Source: Sapria himalayana
Lineage: Eukaryota; Streptophyta; Magnoliopsida; Malpighiales; Rafflesiaceae
NCBI GenBank assembly: GCA_029783825.1
Contig: JAREIK010012081.1
Span: 1 to 64,000 of the forward strand
Direction of reading: 5' to 3'
DNA length: 64,000 nucleotides
The stretch's first letter is position 1. Each line of letters begins with the position of its first letter. A program made the position numbers and the translations under genes. Below, piece after piece: positions 1 through 15,780 of this stretch. The notes under the pieces are model-generated. The model was not told the DNA's origin, did not search any database, and was given only the letters and a program-made list of their open reading frames with translations.

Positions 1-44
1 GCAGATAGACAGATATATTGATAGAAAATTAGAAAGATAGACAG

Positions 45-87
<43 letters not shown>

Positions 88-2726
88 ATTGATAGTTAGA
101 TAGATAGATAGATAGATATCCAAATAGCCAATTTGATACATCGATAGATAGATAAATAGATATACAGATAGACAATAGATAGATAGACAGATAGATCAAT
201 AGAAAGATAGACAGATAGACAAATAGATTGATAGACTGATAGACACATAGACACACTGATAGATAGATTGATAGATAGAAGATAGACAAATGGAAACAAA
301 CAAAAACAAAGAGACACACAAACACACAGACACATAGACAGATAGATATATAGAAAAATAGACACACAAATACACAGACTTACACACATAAAGACATACA
401 AACACAGATATACAGAAAGATAGATAAACAGTCAAATATGCTAAAAGATTGATAGACAGATAGATAGATAGATAGATAGATAGATATGCTAATAGAGGAT
501 AGACACAAAGAGATAGACATTGTTGAGAGTTAGAAAGATGGATAGATAGACAAATAGATAGATAGACAGATAGATAGACATATAGATAAATAGATAGATA
601 AAGAGATAAACTAGTAAATACATAGATAGATAGACAGATATACAGATAGACATATAGATTGGCAGATTGATAGATAGACTGATAGACAAATAGACAGTCA
701 GATAGATATATAAAGAGAGAAAAACAAATAGATAGATAGACATATAGAAAGATAGACAGATAGACAGAAAGATAGACAGATTGATAGACAAATATGTTGA
801 TAGACATATAGACAAAAAAATAGATAGAAAGATAGACACATAGACAAATAAATAAATAGACATATTGATAGACATATAACCAAATAGATAGATATACAAA
901 AATATAGATAGTCAGATAGATAGATAGATAGATAGAAATACAGATAGATAAATAAACATATAGACATATAGAGAGATAGATAGATAGCCAGATTTCCAAT
1001 CATATATAGACAGATCGATCAATAGATAAATAGATATATTTATCTATATTGATTGATAGATAGATAGATATATTAATTGATTGATAGGTAGAAAGATAGA
1101 TAGATTGATTGATTGATCGATCGATCGATCAATAGATTGATAGATAAATATAGATAGATAGATAGTCGAATATAAAAAATTAGATTGATAAATAAATAGA
1201 GATACATATATATAGACTGACAAATAGATAGATAAATAGATAAATATAGAGGTAGATAGAGCATAGACACAAATATATATACATTTAGAGAGATATTCAG
1301 ATAGACATATACGCAAATAGAAAGATACAAAGATAGTCAGATAGATATTTAGACTGATATACTAGTAAATAGATAAGAGATAAACCGATAAATAGATAAA
1401 CAGATAGATTGATATATTGATAGACAGATAGAAATATAGGTAGATAGAAAAATAAGAAAATAAATAGATAGACAGATAGACAAATAGACAGATAGATAAA
1501 TAGATCGATAAAAGAATAGATGGCTAAATAGATAGATATATAGACATATAGACATATAGAAAGAAAGACAGATAGATAGATATATAGATAGATAGATATA
1601 TTGATAAATATATAGATAAAAAGAGATATATATAGATAGATAGAAAAACAAATAAACAAAAGAGAGATAGACAAACAAAGATACACACTGAAGATAGATA
1701 GACAGACAGACATACATACAAAAAGACAGAAGGACTGATTGACAAACAAATAGACAAACAGAAAGATATACAAATAAACTTACAGAAAGATAGACAGATT
1801 GACAGATAGATAGATAGTTATATATAGGAGTGACTCAGAGAGTTATACAATTAAAGAGACAGATTGACATATACACAAATCAACAAATAGAAAGATAAAA
1901 AGATTGTCAAATAGATTGATATATAGATAGTCATTTAGAGTGATAAACAGATCGACATATACACAAATAGATAGAAACATAGTCAAATAGATAGATAGAA
2001 AGATAGACAAGTAGATAGATAAAAGATATACGGATGAATAGATAGACAGATAAACATATAAAGAGATATACAAATAAATAGATAGTGAAATCGATAGACA
2101 GACAGATAGATAGACAGACAGATATATATATATATATAGACAGATATACATATTCATAAAGAGATAGATAGAAATATATTTATGGTGATAGATTGGCAGA
2201 TAGATAAGTAGATAGATAAAGAGATAAACCAATAATTATATATATAGATAAAGAGATAGATAGATAAACAATATAGATAAATAGATAGATAGACAAATAT
2301 ATAGTTAGACAGACAGACAGATAGATAGATAGAGATAGACAGATAAACATATAGATAGATAGATAGATAGTAAATAGATCGATAGATAGATAAAAAATAG
2401 ATCGATAGATAGATAGATAGTCATTTATAAATATAGATAGACAGATAGACAGATAGATACATAGACAGATAGACATATACATAATTAGATAGATTAAAAG
2501 ATAGATAGATAATTAGATAGAAAGATATAAAAGTAAAAAGATAAAAAGAAAATTTTCAAAATAGATAGATGAATAGATAGATAGGCAGAGATACCATATA
2601 AGATAGATAGATAGATAGACAAAGAGACAGATAGACAGGCAGACAGTTGGATAGATAGATAGATTGATAGATAGATAGATAGACATATAGATAGTTAAAA
2701 AGATTGATAGATAAATAGATAGATAG

Positions 2727-2759
<33 letters not shown>

Positions 2760-4179
2760 GAAGATGATAGACAAAAACATATAAATAAACAAATTGTCAG
2801 ATAGACAGATACATAAATAGACCGATAGATAGAAGACAGATACACAGATATCTAGATTGTAAGATCGACAGCCAAATAGATAAATAGATAGATAGTTAGA
2901 TAGTTAGATACATAGATAGACAGATAGATACATAGATATACAAAAAGATAGATAGATTGATCGATAGACAGGTAGATAGATAGATAGACAGATAGACAGA
3001 TAGATAGATAGATAAACATTGACAAATAGATAGATATATAAATAGATAAATAGACAAATAGATAGATACATAAATAGATAGATAGACACAAGACAGATTG
3101 ATAGAAAGACAGATAGACAAATAGACAAATTGATAGATAGATAGATAGATTGACAAGTAGATAGATAAAAAGATAAACCATAAAATAGATAGACTAATAG
3201 AGAGATAGATAGAAAAACCATATAGATAGATAGATATTTAGGTAGATAGATAGACAAATAGATAGATAGATAGTTTGATAGATAGACAAATAGATAGATA
3301 GATAGTTTGATAGATAGATAAATATACAGATAGATTGATTGATTGATAGAATGATAGATTAATAGTTAGATATACAACATATAGATAGATAGATATATAT
3401 ATATATATATATGGATATAGATAGATAGATATATAGATAGATAGACAGGTAGACAAAAAGATAAATAAATAAAAGGCACATAGATAAAATAAACAAATAT
3501 ATAGATAGATAGATAGATAGAAAGTAGTCAAATAGACAGATATACACAGTTAAATAGAAGTTAGATAAATTAATAGATAGACAAATAGAAAGATAGATAG
3601 ATAGGCAAATAGACAGATAGATTTCTAGATAAATAGATAGATATACTGATAGATAGATAAATAGATAGACAAATATATAGATATATTTATACATAGATAG
3701 ATAAATAGACAGATAGATAGATAGACAGATAGACAGATAAATAAAAAGATAAGTAGATAGATAAACAAATAAACCAATTAATAGATATAAAAATAAAGAG
3801 ATATATAGATAGACCATAAAGATAAATAGACTGGTAGATTGATTAATAGATAGACAATAGACACATTGACAGATAGATAGTTAGAGAGATAGATAGATAG
3901 ATATATAGACAGATAGCCAAATAGGCAGATAGATAGATAGATATACAGAAGATTGATAGACATATAGACAGATAGACAATAGATAGATAGATAGATAGAT
4001 ATATAGATTGACATATAGACAAATAGAAAGATAGATAGATTTATACATAGATAGACAGATAGACAGATAGACAAATAGAAAGATAGACAGATAGACAGAC
4101 AGATAGAAAGATAGGCAAATATAGATAGACAGATACACAAATAGACAAATAGACAAATAAATAGATAGATAGATATATA

Positions 4180-6527
4180 TTTAGACCATATAGACAGATA
4201 AAGAGATAGATAAATAAAGATATAGATAGATAGATAGATAGATAGACAAATAGACATATAGATAGATATATATAAAGATATATAAACATATAGAATGCTA
4301 GACAGAAAGACAGATTGACAGATATATAAATAGATAGATAGACTAATAAATAGATAGAGAAATAGGAAGATAGCCCGATTCACAGATAAACATATAGACA
4401 TAAAGACAGATAAATAGATAGATAGATAGATAGATAAATAGGTCGATAGTAGTAGATAGATAGATAGATAGATAGAGAGATAGAGAGATAAACAAATTGA
4501 TAGATTAGCATATAGACATATTGACATATAGATTGATAGAGAGATATACAAATAAATAGATTAATAAATAGACTGATAGACAGATAGACAGAAAGCCTGA
4601 TAGACAGATAGATAGGAATGCCGATATCCAAATAGATAGATAGACATATAGATAGATATATAAATAAAAAGATAAATAGATTAATAGATAGATAGATAGA
4701 CAACTAGACAGATATACAGAAGATAGATAGTCTGATACACAAGTAAACAGATAGACAGAAAGATAAAATATAGATAGACAAAATTAATAAATAGAAAGAT
4801 AGACACATTGACAGATATAGAGATATACATATATACCATATAGATAGATATATAGACAGACAAACAGACAGATTGATAGAAAGATAGATAGATATATAGA
4901 TATATAGAGAGAAAGATAGATAGGCATTTAGACATATAGACAGATAAACAAATAGATAGGTATACAAATAGATAGATATATACACAAATAGACCGATAGA
5001 AAGATAGTCACATTGAAACATAGACATACAGACAAGTAGATAGATAAAAAGATAAATGATTACATAGATATACAAATACAGAGATAAATATATATAAAAT
5101 ATATAAATATAGACTGATAGAGAAATAGATAAATAAACATATAGACAGATAGAGAGATCTAAAGATATATAGAAAAATAAACATATAGATAGAAAGACAC
5201 ATAGACAGATATATAGATACATAGATATACAGATAGACAGATAGATAGATAGTCAGATAGACATATACACAAATAGACATATAGAAATATAGTCAGATAG
5301 ATAGATAAATAGATAGATATACAAGTTGATAGATAATTAGATAAATTTATAAAAAGATAGTTAGAAAGATATATAGATAAACACAAATACATATAGACAG
5401 ATGGAATGATAGATAGATAGATAGACAGATAGGCAATTAGACATATAGACAAGTAGATAGATAGATGGAAAGACATATTTATAGATAGATAGATAAACAA
5501 AAGATAGATAGACAAAGATAAATAGATAGAGAGATTCTCAGATAAACAGATATATAGATAGATAGACTGATATATAGTAGTTAAATAGATAGATAGACAT
5601 ATAGATATATAGGGAAATAGATATATAGACAGATAGATAGATAGACATATAAATAAATAGATAGATAGATCGATTAAAAGATAGATAGATTGGTAGATAG
5701 ATAGATGGACAGATATATAAAGATACTGATTGATAGATAGACATATATTCTGATAGCAATATAGCCAAATAGGTAGATAGACAGATAGACCGACACACAG
5801 ATAGATAGATAGATAGATAGCCATATAGATAGGTAGGCAGATAATTAGATAGAAAGATAGATAGAAAGATTAATCGATAGAGAGATAGATAGATAGATAG
5901 ATAGATAGATGACTCCCACATAGATAGATAGATTGAAATATAGATAGATAGATAGGGGGACAAACATACCAACAAGCAAAAAGACATAAAGATAGATAGA
6001 TAGAGAGACAAATAGAAAATAGACAAACAGACACATAGACACACAGACACACATAGACTATAGACAATCACATAGACACACAGACAGATAAAAAAATAAA
6101 CATACAAACACAAATTGATAGATAGATAGATAGACAGATAGATAAAAGATGGATAGATAGATAGGTAGATAGAGGATAGATGCAGAGAGATAGACATCTA
6201 GAAAGATAGATAGATAAACAAGTAGATAGATAAAAAGATAAAGTAATAAACAAATTGATATATAGACATAAAGACCATATAGACAAATAGATAGATAGAT
6301 AGATAGTAAGATAAATAGATAAAAAGATAAACAAATACACAGATTGTTAGATAGACATATAGATAGATAGACATATAGACATATAGATAGATAAAAATAT
6401 AGATAGATTGACAGATAGACAAAAAGACATATTGATAGATTGATAGACATATATTTTGATTCATAGACAGATAGACCATAGACAGATAGGCAGATAGACA
6501 AATAGGCAGATAGAGAGACAGACAGAC

Positions 6528-6558
<31 letters not shown>

Positions 6559-7423
6559 TAGATAGAGAGAGAGATATATATATATATATATAAAGATAGA
6601 TAGATAGTTAGATAGATAGACAAACAGACTAATAGACAAACAAAGAAATAGATAGACACACATACAAACATAGGACAGATAGACAATTAGATAGAAAGAT
6701 AGATAAATAAACAAAGAGACAAACAGACAAAAAGATAAACTAATAGACAGCCATACAAGTAGATAGATAAAGAGATACTTCAAAAAATAGATAGACAAAT
6801 ATAGTGATATACAGATAAACCAAATAGATAGATATAGATATAGATAGATATACAAATAGACAAATAGATAGATAGACAGATAGACAAATAGATAAATATA
6901 TAGATTACTGATAGATAAATAGACAGAATGACAGATAGACATAAAGAAAGATAGAAAGATAGATAGATAGTTTACCATATACATGAATAGTAATATAGAA
7001 GATAGTCACATTAATTGATAGACAGATTGACAAGTAGATAGATAAAAAAATAAACTGATAAACAAATAGATAGATAGAGAGTTAGACAGATTAACCATAT
7101 AGATAGATAGACATATATACAAATAGATAGATAGACATATATACAAATAGATAGACTTATTGATAGATAGCCTGATTGAAAGATAGACAGATACATAGAT
7201 AGACATATATATAGATAAATAGATAGTCAAATAGAAAGATAGACAAATAGATAGATAGACAGATAGACATATAGACAAATAGACATATACACAAATAGAC
7301 ATTAGACAAATAGATAGATAGATAGATAGACATATAGTCAAATAGACTGATAGATAGATAGACCGATGTACAGATAGATAGATAGATAGATAGATGTACA
7401 GATAGATAGATAGAGAAATAGAC

Positions 7424-7454
<31 letters not shown>

Positions 7455-7600
7455 CAGATATATTGATTGATTGATAGATATACAGATAGATAGATACATA
7501 GATAGTTAAATAGATAGAAAAATAGATATAGATAAACATATAGATAATTACAGAGATAGATAGACGGATAGACATATAGAGATATAGACAAATAGACATA
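4180..7600 (+). repeat. Higher-order repeat, copy I in array 1
   Basis: This stretch matches 8560-12090 in order and orientation. Paired landmarks read by eye are 4182/8561, 4286/8965, 4371/9043, 4615/9257, 4816/9384, 5032/9651, 5533/10127, 5571/10162, 5755/10362, 6063/10661, 6174/10753, 6218/10853, 6755/11396 and 7030/11659. The offset is about 4.38 kb before the LINE tail at 8625-8884 and about 4.57-4.68 kb after it, as expected if the LINE entered only the second copy. Outer limits are uncertain. Confidence 0.7.
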
Positions 7601-8559
7601 TAGATAAATAGACATATAGACAAATAGACACATAGATAGATAGCCAGATAAAAAGATAGGCATATAGAAAGATAGACATATAGTCAGATAGACAGGTATA
7701 TGCATTGACAAATTGATAGATAGACAGATTGACAGATAGACCGATAAATAGATAGACAGATAGATAGTTAGAATGCTAGACATTTAGACAAATAGACAGA
7801 TTGACTGAAAAACATAACGATATATAGAATGATAGATAGACAGATATAGAGAGACACAAAATTAGATAGGCAGATAGCCAGTTTCATAGTTAGACATATA
7901 AACATATAGATAGTTAGATAGAAAGACAAATAAATCGATCGAAATTAGTTAGATAAATAGATAGAAAAATAGAAAGATAGACAGATTGATAGATTGACAG
8001 ATAAACATATTAAAATATAGACTGATAGTTAGATAGATAGATAGTTAGATAGTTAGATAGATAGATACACAGTTAGACAAATAAGTAGATAGCCAGATAG
8101 ACTGATCGACAGATAGTTAAATAGATAGATAGATAGATAGATAAAAAGATAAACAAAAAGACAAATATACAAATAGATAGATAGCCATATAGACAGATAG
8201 ATAGATATATAGAAGATAGTTATACAGATAGACAGATAGTTAGATAGATAGATAGACAGATTGATAGATTGACAGATAGATAGATAGATAGACTAATAGA
8301 CAGATCGATAGATAGGCAAACAGACACATAGATAGATATATAAAAGATAGATAGACAGATATATAAATGATAGATAGACAAATATATAGATAGACATATA
8401 GACACATAGATATATAAACAAATTTATAGATAGACTGATAGATAGATAGATAGATATACAAATTGACATATATACAACTAGGTAGATAGACAGATAGATA
8501 GATAAATAGATAGACAAGTAGATAGATAGATAGATAAATAGATAGATAGAAATATATTT

Positions 8560-9411
8560 AGAACATATAGACAGATAGAAAGATTGATAGATAGACATTT
8601 AGATAGATAGATAAAGATATAGATTGTGCATTCAAGGGGATCTCTCACGATCCACACAAATGATAACAAAGAAGGACAAAAGAGGTTATATTTAAGAAAG
8701 GGGAAAGATCTATCTATAAGTATAGGAAAACAGATTATTGGATATAGAATTTTAGGAAAGTCATTTATTTCTAGTTATTAAGAATGTGTGTAAAAGGGAA
8801 AGGGGTAGACGTAGATTGTACAAATGGTATTCCTCCGCCAAAAGAGAGGGTGATAATTAATAAATAATATTTTATTAAAAAAATGATAAAGATATAGATA
8901 GACAGACAGACAAACATAAAGATTGATAGATAGTCCAATAGATAGATAGATTTAAAGACATAAGGAATGATAGATCGAAAGACAAATTGACTGATAAAAA
9001 GATAGATATATAGACTAATAAAAAGATTGACAAATAGGTAGATAGCTAGATTCACAAATAGACATATAGACATATAGACATATAAACAGATAGATATCTA
9101 GACATATAAATAGATTGTTAGGTGTCAGATAGATAGATAAAGAGAAAAACATATTGACCAATTGATAGATTAACACATAGACATATTTACATATTGATTT
9201 ATAGAGAGATAGACAAATTGACAAATAGACAGATAAACTAATAGATAGATAGACAGAATGGTATATCACCAAATAGATAGATAGATAGATAGATAGAAAA
9301 AAGATAGATAGTAAAATAGACAAATAGACAAATAGATAAAATATAGATAAACATATATAAAAAAAACAAATAGACAGATTGAAAGATATAGAGATAGACA
9401 TATAGCCCATA

Positions 9412-9445
<34 letters not shown>

Positions 9446-9759
9446 AATAAAAAGATAGATAGATATACAGACAAATAGATATATAGATAGACAGATAGAC
9501 AGATATGCAGATATACATATAGATAGATAGACAACTAGATAGGTAGACAGATAGAAAGATAGAAAGATAAATAGATAAATAGATAGGTAGATAGATAAAT
9601 ACACAAACATACAGATAGAAAGTTAGTTACATTGAAACATATATAGATAGAAAAGTAGATAGATAAAGAGATACACCGATAAATAGAAATAAAGATAGAG
9701 AGATAGACAAATATAAAATATTGAAAGATAGACTGATAGAAAAATAGATAGATAGACAT

Positions 9760-9790
<31 letters not shown>

Positions 9791-12090
9791 CACAGATAAA
9801 CAGATAGATGGAAAGGCAGATAGAGAAATAGATAGATGTGCAGATAGACAGATAGATAGATAGATAGATAGACATATACACAAATAAATAGAGAGAAAGA
9901 TAGTGAAATAGATAGATAAATAGATAGATGGATAGATAGGTAGATAAACAAGTAGATAGATAAATAGATAAACTGATAAATAGATAAATAGATAGATAGA
10001 TAGATAAACATATAAAACATATAGATAGATAGATAGAAACAAAGATAGATAAACAAATTAAAATATAGATAGATAGGTAGATAGACAGATAAATAGAAGA
10101 TAGATATAAAAAAAATATAGATAGAGTGATTCTTAGATGAACACATAGACAGATAGACAGATATATAGTAGTTAGATTGATAGATAGATTGATTAATAAA
10201 AAGAAAGATAGAGAGATAGACAAATAGATTGATAGACACATTGATAGATAGGCAGATAAACAAATGGAAAGATAGATAGATTTAAAGATAGATAGATTGG
10301 TAGATAGATAGATAGACAGATAGATAAATAGACTGATTGATAGATAGACAGATATCTAGATAGCAATATTTCCAAATAGGCAGATAGATAGGTAGACAGA
10401 CACAAAGATAAATAAATAGACTGATAGCCATATAGATAGATAGGTAGATAGATTGATAGAAAGATCGATAGGTAGATATATAGATAGATCAATCTATAGA
10501 TAGATAGATGGATGGAAAACTACATAGATAGATAGATAGATTGATTGATTGATAAAAGGACGAACAAACAATCATGAAAAAAGGCAAAAAATAGACATAT
10601 AGAGAGACACATAGAATACATACAGACAAACACAAACACATACACACACACCCACACACAGACAATCACATAGATACACAGACAGATAGGCAAAGAAAAA
10701 CACAGACACAAATAGATAGATAGATAGATAGATAAATAGATAGGCATATAAAGGATAGACATAGAGAGATAGACATTTAGAGAGATAGAGAGATAGATAG
10801 ATAGACAAATAGACAATTAGATAGAAAGACATTTGGAAAGATAGATAGATAGACAAGTAGATAGATATATAGATAAAGTGATAAATAGATAGACATATAG
10901 ACATAAAGATGATATAGACAGATAGATAGAATGACACACAGAAAGATAGTAAAATAGATAGATACAAAGATAGATAAATAGATAGATAGTTAGATAGGTA
11001 GATAGATAGATAGATATACATATAGATAGATAGATAGATAGACAGATATACCAATAGATAGATAGAAAAATAGATATTTAGATAGATAAAAAGATAGACA
11101 AATACATAGATACATAGCTAGACAGATAGATAGATAAAGAGATAGACAGATAGATAGATAGATAGATAGATAGACATATAGACATAAGATAGATAGATAT
11201 ATCGATAGATTGGTAGATAGATATAAAGATAAAAAGATATATATTTAGTTAGATAGATAAACAAACAGACCGAAAGACAAACCTAGAAATAGAGAGATAG
11301 ACATACAAACATAAGACAGATAGATGGATATTTAGATAGAATAATAGATAAACAAACATATAGACAGACAGACAGATATAAAAATAGACAGCCAGACAAG
11401 TTGATAGATAAAAAGATACATTGATTAATAGATAGACAGATATAGTGATATATAGATAAACCAAATAGATAGATAGAGAGATAGACGGATATATTATATA
11501 CAAATAAATAGATAGGCAGATATAAAAATAGATAAATAGATAGATAACCAATCAATAGAATGACAGATAAACATATAGAAAAATATATGTATAGATAGAT
11601 AGACATATACACATATATAAAGATACAAAGATAGTCACATTAATAGATAGACAGATAGACAAGTAGATATATAAAGAAATAAATTGATAAATAAATAGAT
11701 AGATAGAGAGATAGAGAAATAGACCATATAGATAGATTGACATATATACAAATAGATAGATATACAGATTGATATATAGACAAATAGAAAGATAGACAGA
11801 TACACAGTTTGATAGATAGACAAATAGAAAGATAGACAATTACACAGATAGATTGATATATAGACAAATAGACAGATATACAGATAGACAGATAGACAGA
11901 TAGATAGATAGAAAGATAGATAAATAGATAGTTAGATAGATAGATAGATAGACATATAGACAAATAGATTGATACATAGATAGATAGATAAATAGATAAA
12001 AATTTAGAAAGATAAACAAAAAGAAAGATAGACAGTTAGACGGAAAGACATATAGACAGATAGACATATAGACAAATAGATAGATAGCCA
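8560..12090 (+). repeat. Higher-order repeat, copy II in array 1
   Basis: Second copy of the segment at about 4180-7600. Shared irregular phrases include GACAATCACATAG (6063 and 10661), GATTCT followed by a CAGATAAACA-like phrase (5533 and 10127), and AGCAATAT followed by CCAAATAGG (5755 and 10362). These are not plain GATA words, so chance register matching of a tetranucleotide repeat does not explain them. The copy is interrupted by the LINE fragment at 8625-8884. Confidence 0.7.
8625..8884 (+). mobile_element. 5'-truncated LINE 3' tail inserted in the GATA array
   Basis: This 260-bp island has no GATA character and is flanked by a perfect 15-bp direct repeat, GATAAAGATATAGAT, at 8610-8624 and 8885-8899. 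It ends in TTATTAAAAAAAT. Its last 90 bases or so match the reverse complement of the 3' end of the larger LINE near 18200-18300, sharing the phrase GGTATTC(C/A)TCCGCCAAAAG followed by AGAGGG. The target duplication, A-rich 3' end and shared 3' sequence fit target-primed insertion of a heavily 5'-truncated L1-type element on the + strand. It has no coding content. The direct repeat is partly array-like, so its edges could be off by a base or two. Confidence 0.85.
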
Positions 12091-12649
12091 GATAGACATA
12101 TAGACAGATATATACATACATAAGTTAGACAGAAAGATATATACTCAAATAGACAGATAGAGAGATAGTTAGATAAATAGATAAATAGATAGACAATTAG
12201 ATAGATAAATAGATAACCTACTAAAAAGATAGACAGATTGAGAGAGAGATAGATAGACCATATAGATCGATATATAGAAAGAAAAAGTAGATAGCTTGAT
12301 AGATAGACTGATATACCGATAGATAGATCGTGAAATATTTAGATAGATATATAGATAGATAGAGAGATAGATAGATATATAGATAGACAGATATACAAAT
12401 ACATAGATAGATAGATAGATAGACAGTTAGATAGATTGAAAAATAGATAGATAGATAAACAGATGGACAGATAGATATCTAGACATATAGATTGAAGACA
12501 GATATACAAAAATAAACATATAAATAGATTATAAGATAGACAGGTAAACAAATATATAGAAGACTTATAGAAAGATATACATATAATGATATAGATAGAT
12601 AGATAGATACACAAATAGATAATTAGACTGTAGATAGATATACAAATAG

Positions 12650-12680
<31 letters not shown>

Positions 12681-13627
12681 TATAGATAGATAGAGAGATT
12701 GACAGATAGACAAATATATAGATTGACAAATAGACAAATAGACAGACAAATACATAGATAAACAGATTGATAGATATATAGATAGACATAAGACAGATTG
12801 AAAGATAGACCATATAGTCAGATAGACAGATTGAAAAATAGACAAATAGAATGATAGATACATATATAGATAGATAGTTAGGCATATAGATAGATAGATA
12901 GATAAACCGATAGATAGATAGCCAAATAGGCAGATAGACAAATAGACATATAAATAGATAGACAGATACACAGATAGATAGATATATAAATAGATAGATA
13001 GACAGATAACTAGATAGATAGATATGCATATAGATAGATAGATAGAATGATTGATTGATTGATAGGTAGATATATCGAACGATAGATAGAAAGCTACATA
13101 GATTGATAGATTGATAGATAGAAATATGGACAAAGTGACAGACAGAAAAAAATATAGATTGACTCACATATAGATAGACATACAGACACACAGACAGAGA
13201 GACACATAGACACATAGTCATATAAACACACAGACAGACATACACATGAACAGTCATACACACACACACACACACATAGTTAGAAAGACAAACACATAGA
13301 CAGACACACAAACACACATAGATAGACACACAGACAGACAGAGAGACACACACATAGACACATAAATAGACACATAAATAGACACATAGATAGATAGACT
13401 GACAAGCAAACACACAGACACAGTCAGAATATATAAATAGAAAGATAGATAAACATATAGATAGGCAGATCAAGGATAGACGTAGAGAGATAGATATTTA
13501 GAAAGATAGATAGATAGAAATATAAATATACAAATATATAGATATACATATAGACTAGTATATAGATAAAAAGATAAATCAATAAACAAATAGATAGATA
13601 GACAGATAGACAGATAGAAAGGTACAC

Positions 13628-13662
<35 letters not shown>

Positions 13663-13995
13663 CCATATAGATAGAGTGATAGATAGACAGATTGACAGAT
13701 ATACATTTAGATACATAGACAGATAAATAGATAGATAGACAGATAGATACTTAGATAGATAGATTGATTGATAGATAAACAAATAAACAAATAGACATAT
13801 AGATAGATAAATAGTTATACAAATTGATAGATAGACAAATAGACATATAGACAGATAGTCAGATAGATAGATAAATAGATAGGCAGATTAACAAATAGAC
13901 ATCTAGATAGATTGACAGATAGATAGACAGATAGATAGACAGATAGTATATAGATAGATATACTGATAGAAAAATATATAGATTCTGTTATAGAC

Positions 13996-14026
<31 letters not shown>

Positions 14027-15177
14027 CAGATAGATTGATTGATTGATTGACAAATTGATAGATAGATAGAAGATAGATAAACATATAGATAGATAGACAG
14101 ATAATCAAATAGATAGATAGACAGATAGTCAGATAGTTAGATAGACAGATAGTCAGATAGATAGACAGACAGATAGACAAAAAGATAGATAGAAATATAG
14201 ACAACAAGATAGATAGACAGATAGATAGATAGATAGACACATAGATAGAAAGATAGATATATATATATATAGATAAAAGATAGATAGATAGACAAATAGA
14301 TAGATAAATTTATTTATAGATAGATAGATATATTGATTAGATATCGAGATAGATAAAGAGATAGATAGATAGAAAAATAGATTGCTTGAATGCTAGATAG
14401 GCAAATAGACACATAGATAGATATATAGATAGATAGAATGCTAGATATGTAGATTGGTAAATAGATACTTAGATAAGATAAATAGATAAATATATATATT
14501 TAGAAAATATATAGATATATTAATTGATATATAGATAGGTAGATATATAGAGAGATAAATAAATAGATATATATATATATATTGATTAATAGACAAACAA
14601 ACATATAAACAAGCAGAAAGACAAATAGACACATAGATACACAGATAGAATGATAGATAGGCATACATACATACAAACACATAGACAGACAAACACACAC
14701 ACAAAGAAAGATAGATAGATAGATAGACACACAAATAGACAAATAGACAGACATACATACAAATAGATAGAAACATAGAAACACAGACAGATAAACAAAT
14801 TGATAGACAAATATATAGACAGATAGATAGACAAACAGATAGATAGATAGATAGATAAACAAATAGTCTTGTAGATATATAAATAGATAGATAGACATAT
14901 ATATATGTAGAAGATTAAATTGATAAAATAATAAAAAGATAAATAGATAGACAGATAGATCATATACACAAATAGAAATATAAATAGATAGATAGATAAA
15001 TATATACATAGATAAACAAATATGCAGATAGAAAGATAGACATATCAACAGATAGATAGATAGATATATATACAGATAGACAAATATTCATATAGACAAA
15101 TAGATAGATAGACGGATAGATACACAGATAGATAGATAGATAGATAAAGTGACAGATAGACAGTTGGACATATAGAT

Positions 15178-15210
<33 letters not shown>

Positions 15211-15780
15211 AATAGATAGAAAAATACATATATAAATAGATGGATAGATTGTCATATTGACAGATTGACAGAAAGACATATAAAAATATAGACTGATATA
15301 CAGATAAACAGATAGACAGATAGATAGATTAATATATAAACTAATAGACAGATAGATAGGTAAGTATATAGCCAAATATACAGATAGATAGATAAATAGA
15401 TAGATAGTCAGATGGAGAGATAAACATATTGACATATAGATTGACAGATAGATAGACACACATACACACAGATAGATAGACACTTAAACACATTGACATA
15501 TAGAGAGTCAGACAGACACATAGACAGACAGACAAAACACACACACACACAGAAAGTAAAAATACAGACACATAGATAGATACACTCTAACACACATAGA
15601 CATACACACATATAGGCAGACAGATAAAAAAACACATAAATAGACACATAGACACACAGACAGACAAATATATATACAGATAGACAGATAGAAAGATAGA
15701 TAAATAGATAGTTAGACAGATAGATAGATAGATAGACATACAGATAGTTAGACAGATAGTTATACAGATAGGAAAATTCC

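Larger units (their letters stand above)
1..15770 (+). repeat. GATA/GACA satellite array 1
   Basis: Degenerate tetranucleotide array with consensus GATA on the + strand. It is interspersed with GACA, CATA, AATA, GAAA and GATT variants, short (TA)n runs and CA-rich patches (about 6030-6100, 10600-10700, 13180-13430, 14640-14780, 15470-15660). It is not a pure microsatellite: longer phrases recur, for example ACAAGTAGATAGATAAAAAG near 3156, 5032, 6218 and 7030, and a related GTCACATT phrase near 5007 and 7005. The minus strand is free of stops in all three frames because TATC repeats read Tyr-Leu-Ser-Ile in each, so the long open frames have no coding meaning. The array runs off the left edge of the window and stops abruptly at a CACTA terminus at 15771. 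Confidence 0.95.

Noticed and set aside
8771..9073. Minus-strand frame ending in a non-repetitive peptide
   Set aside because: It crosses the boundary between array and LINE tail, so the peptide is a chance fusion.
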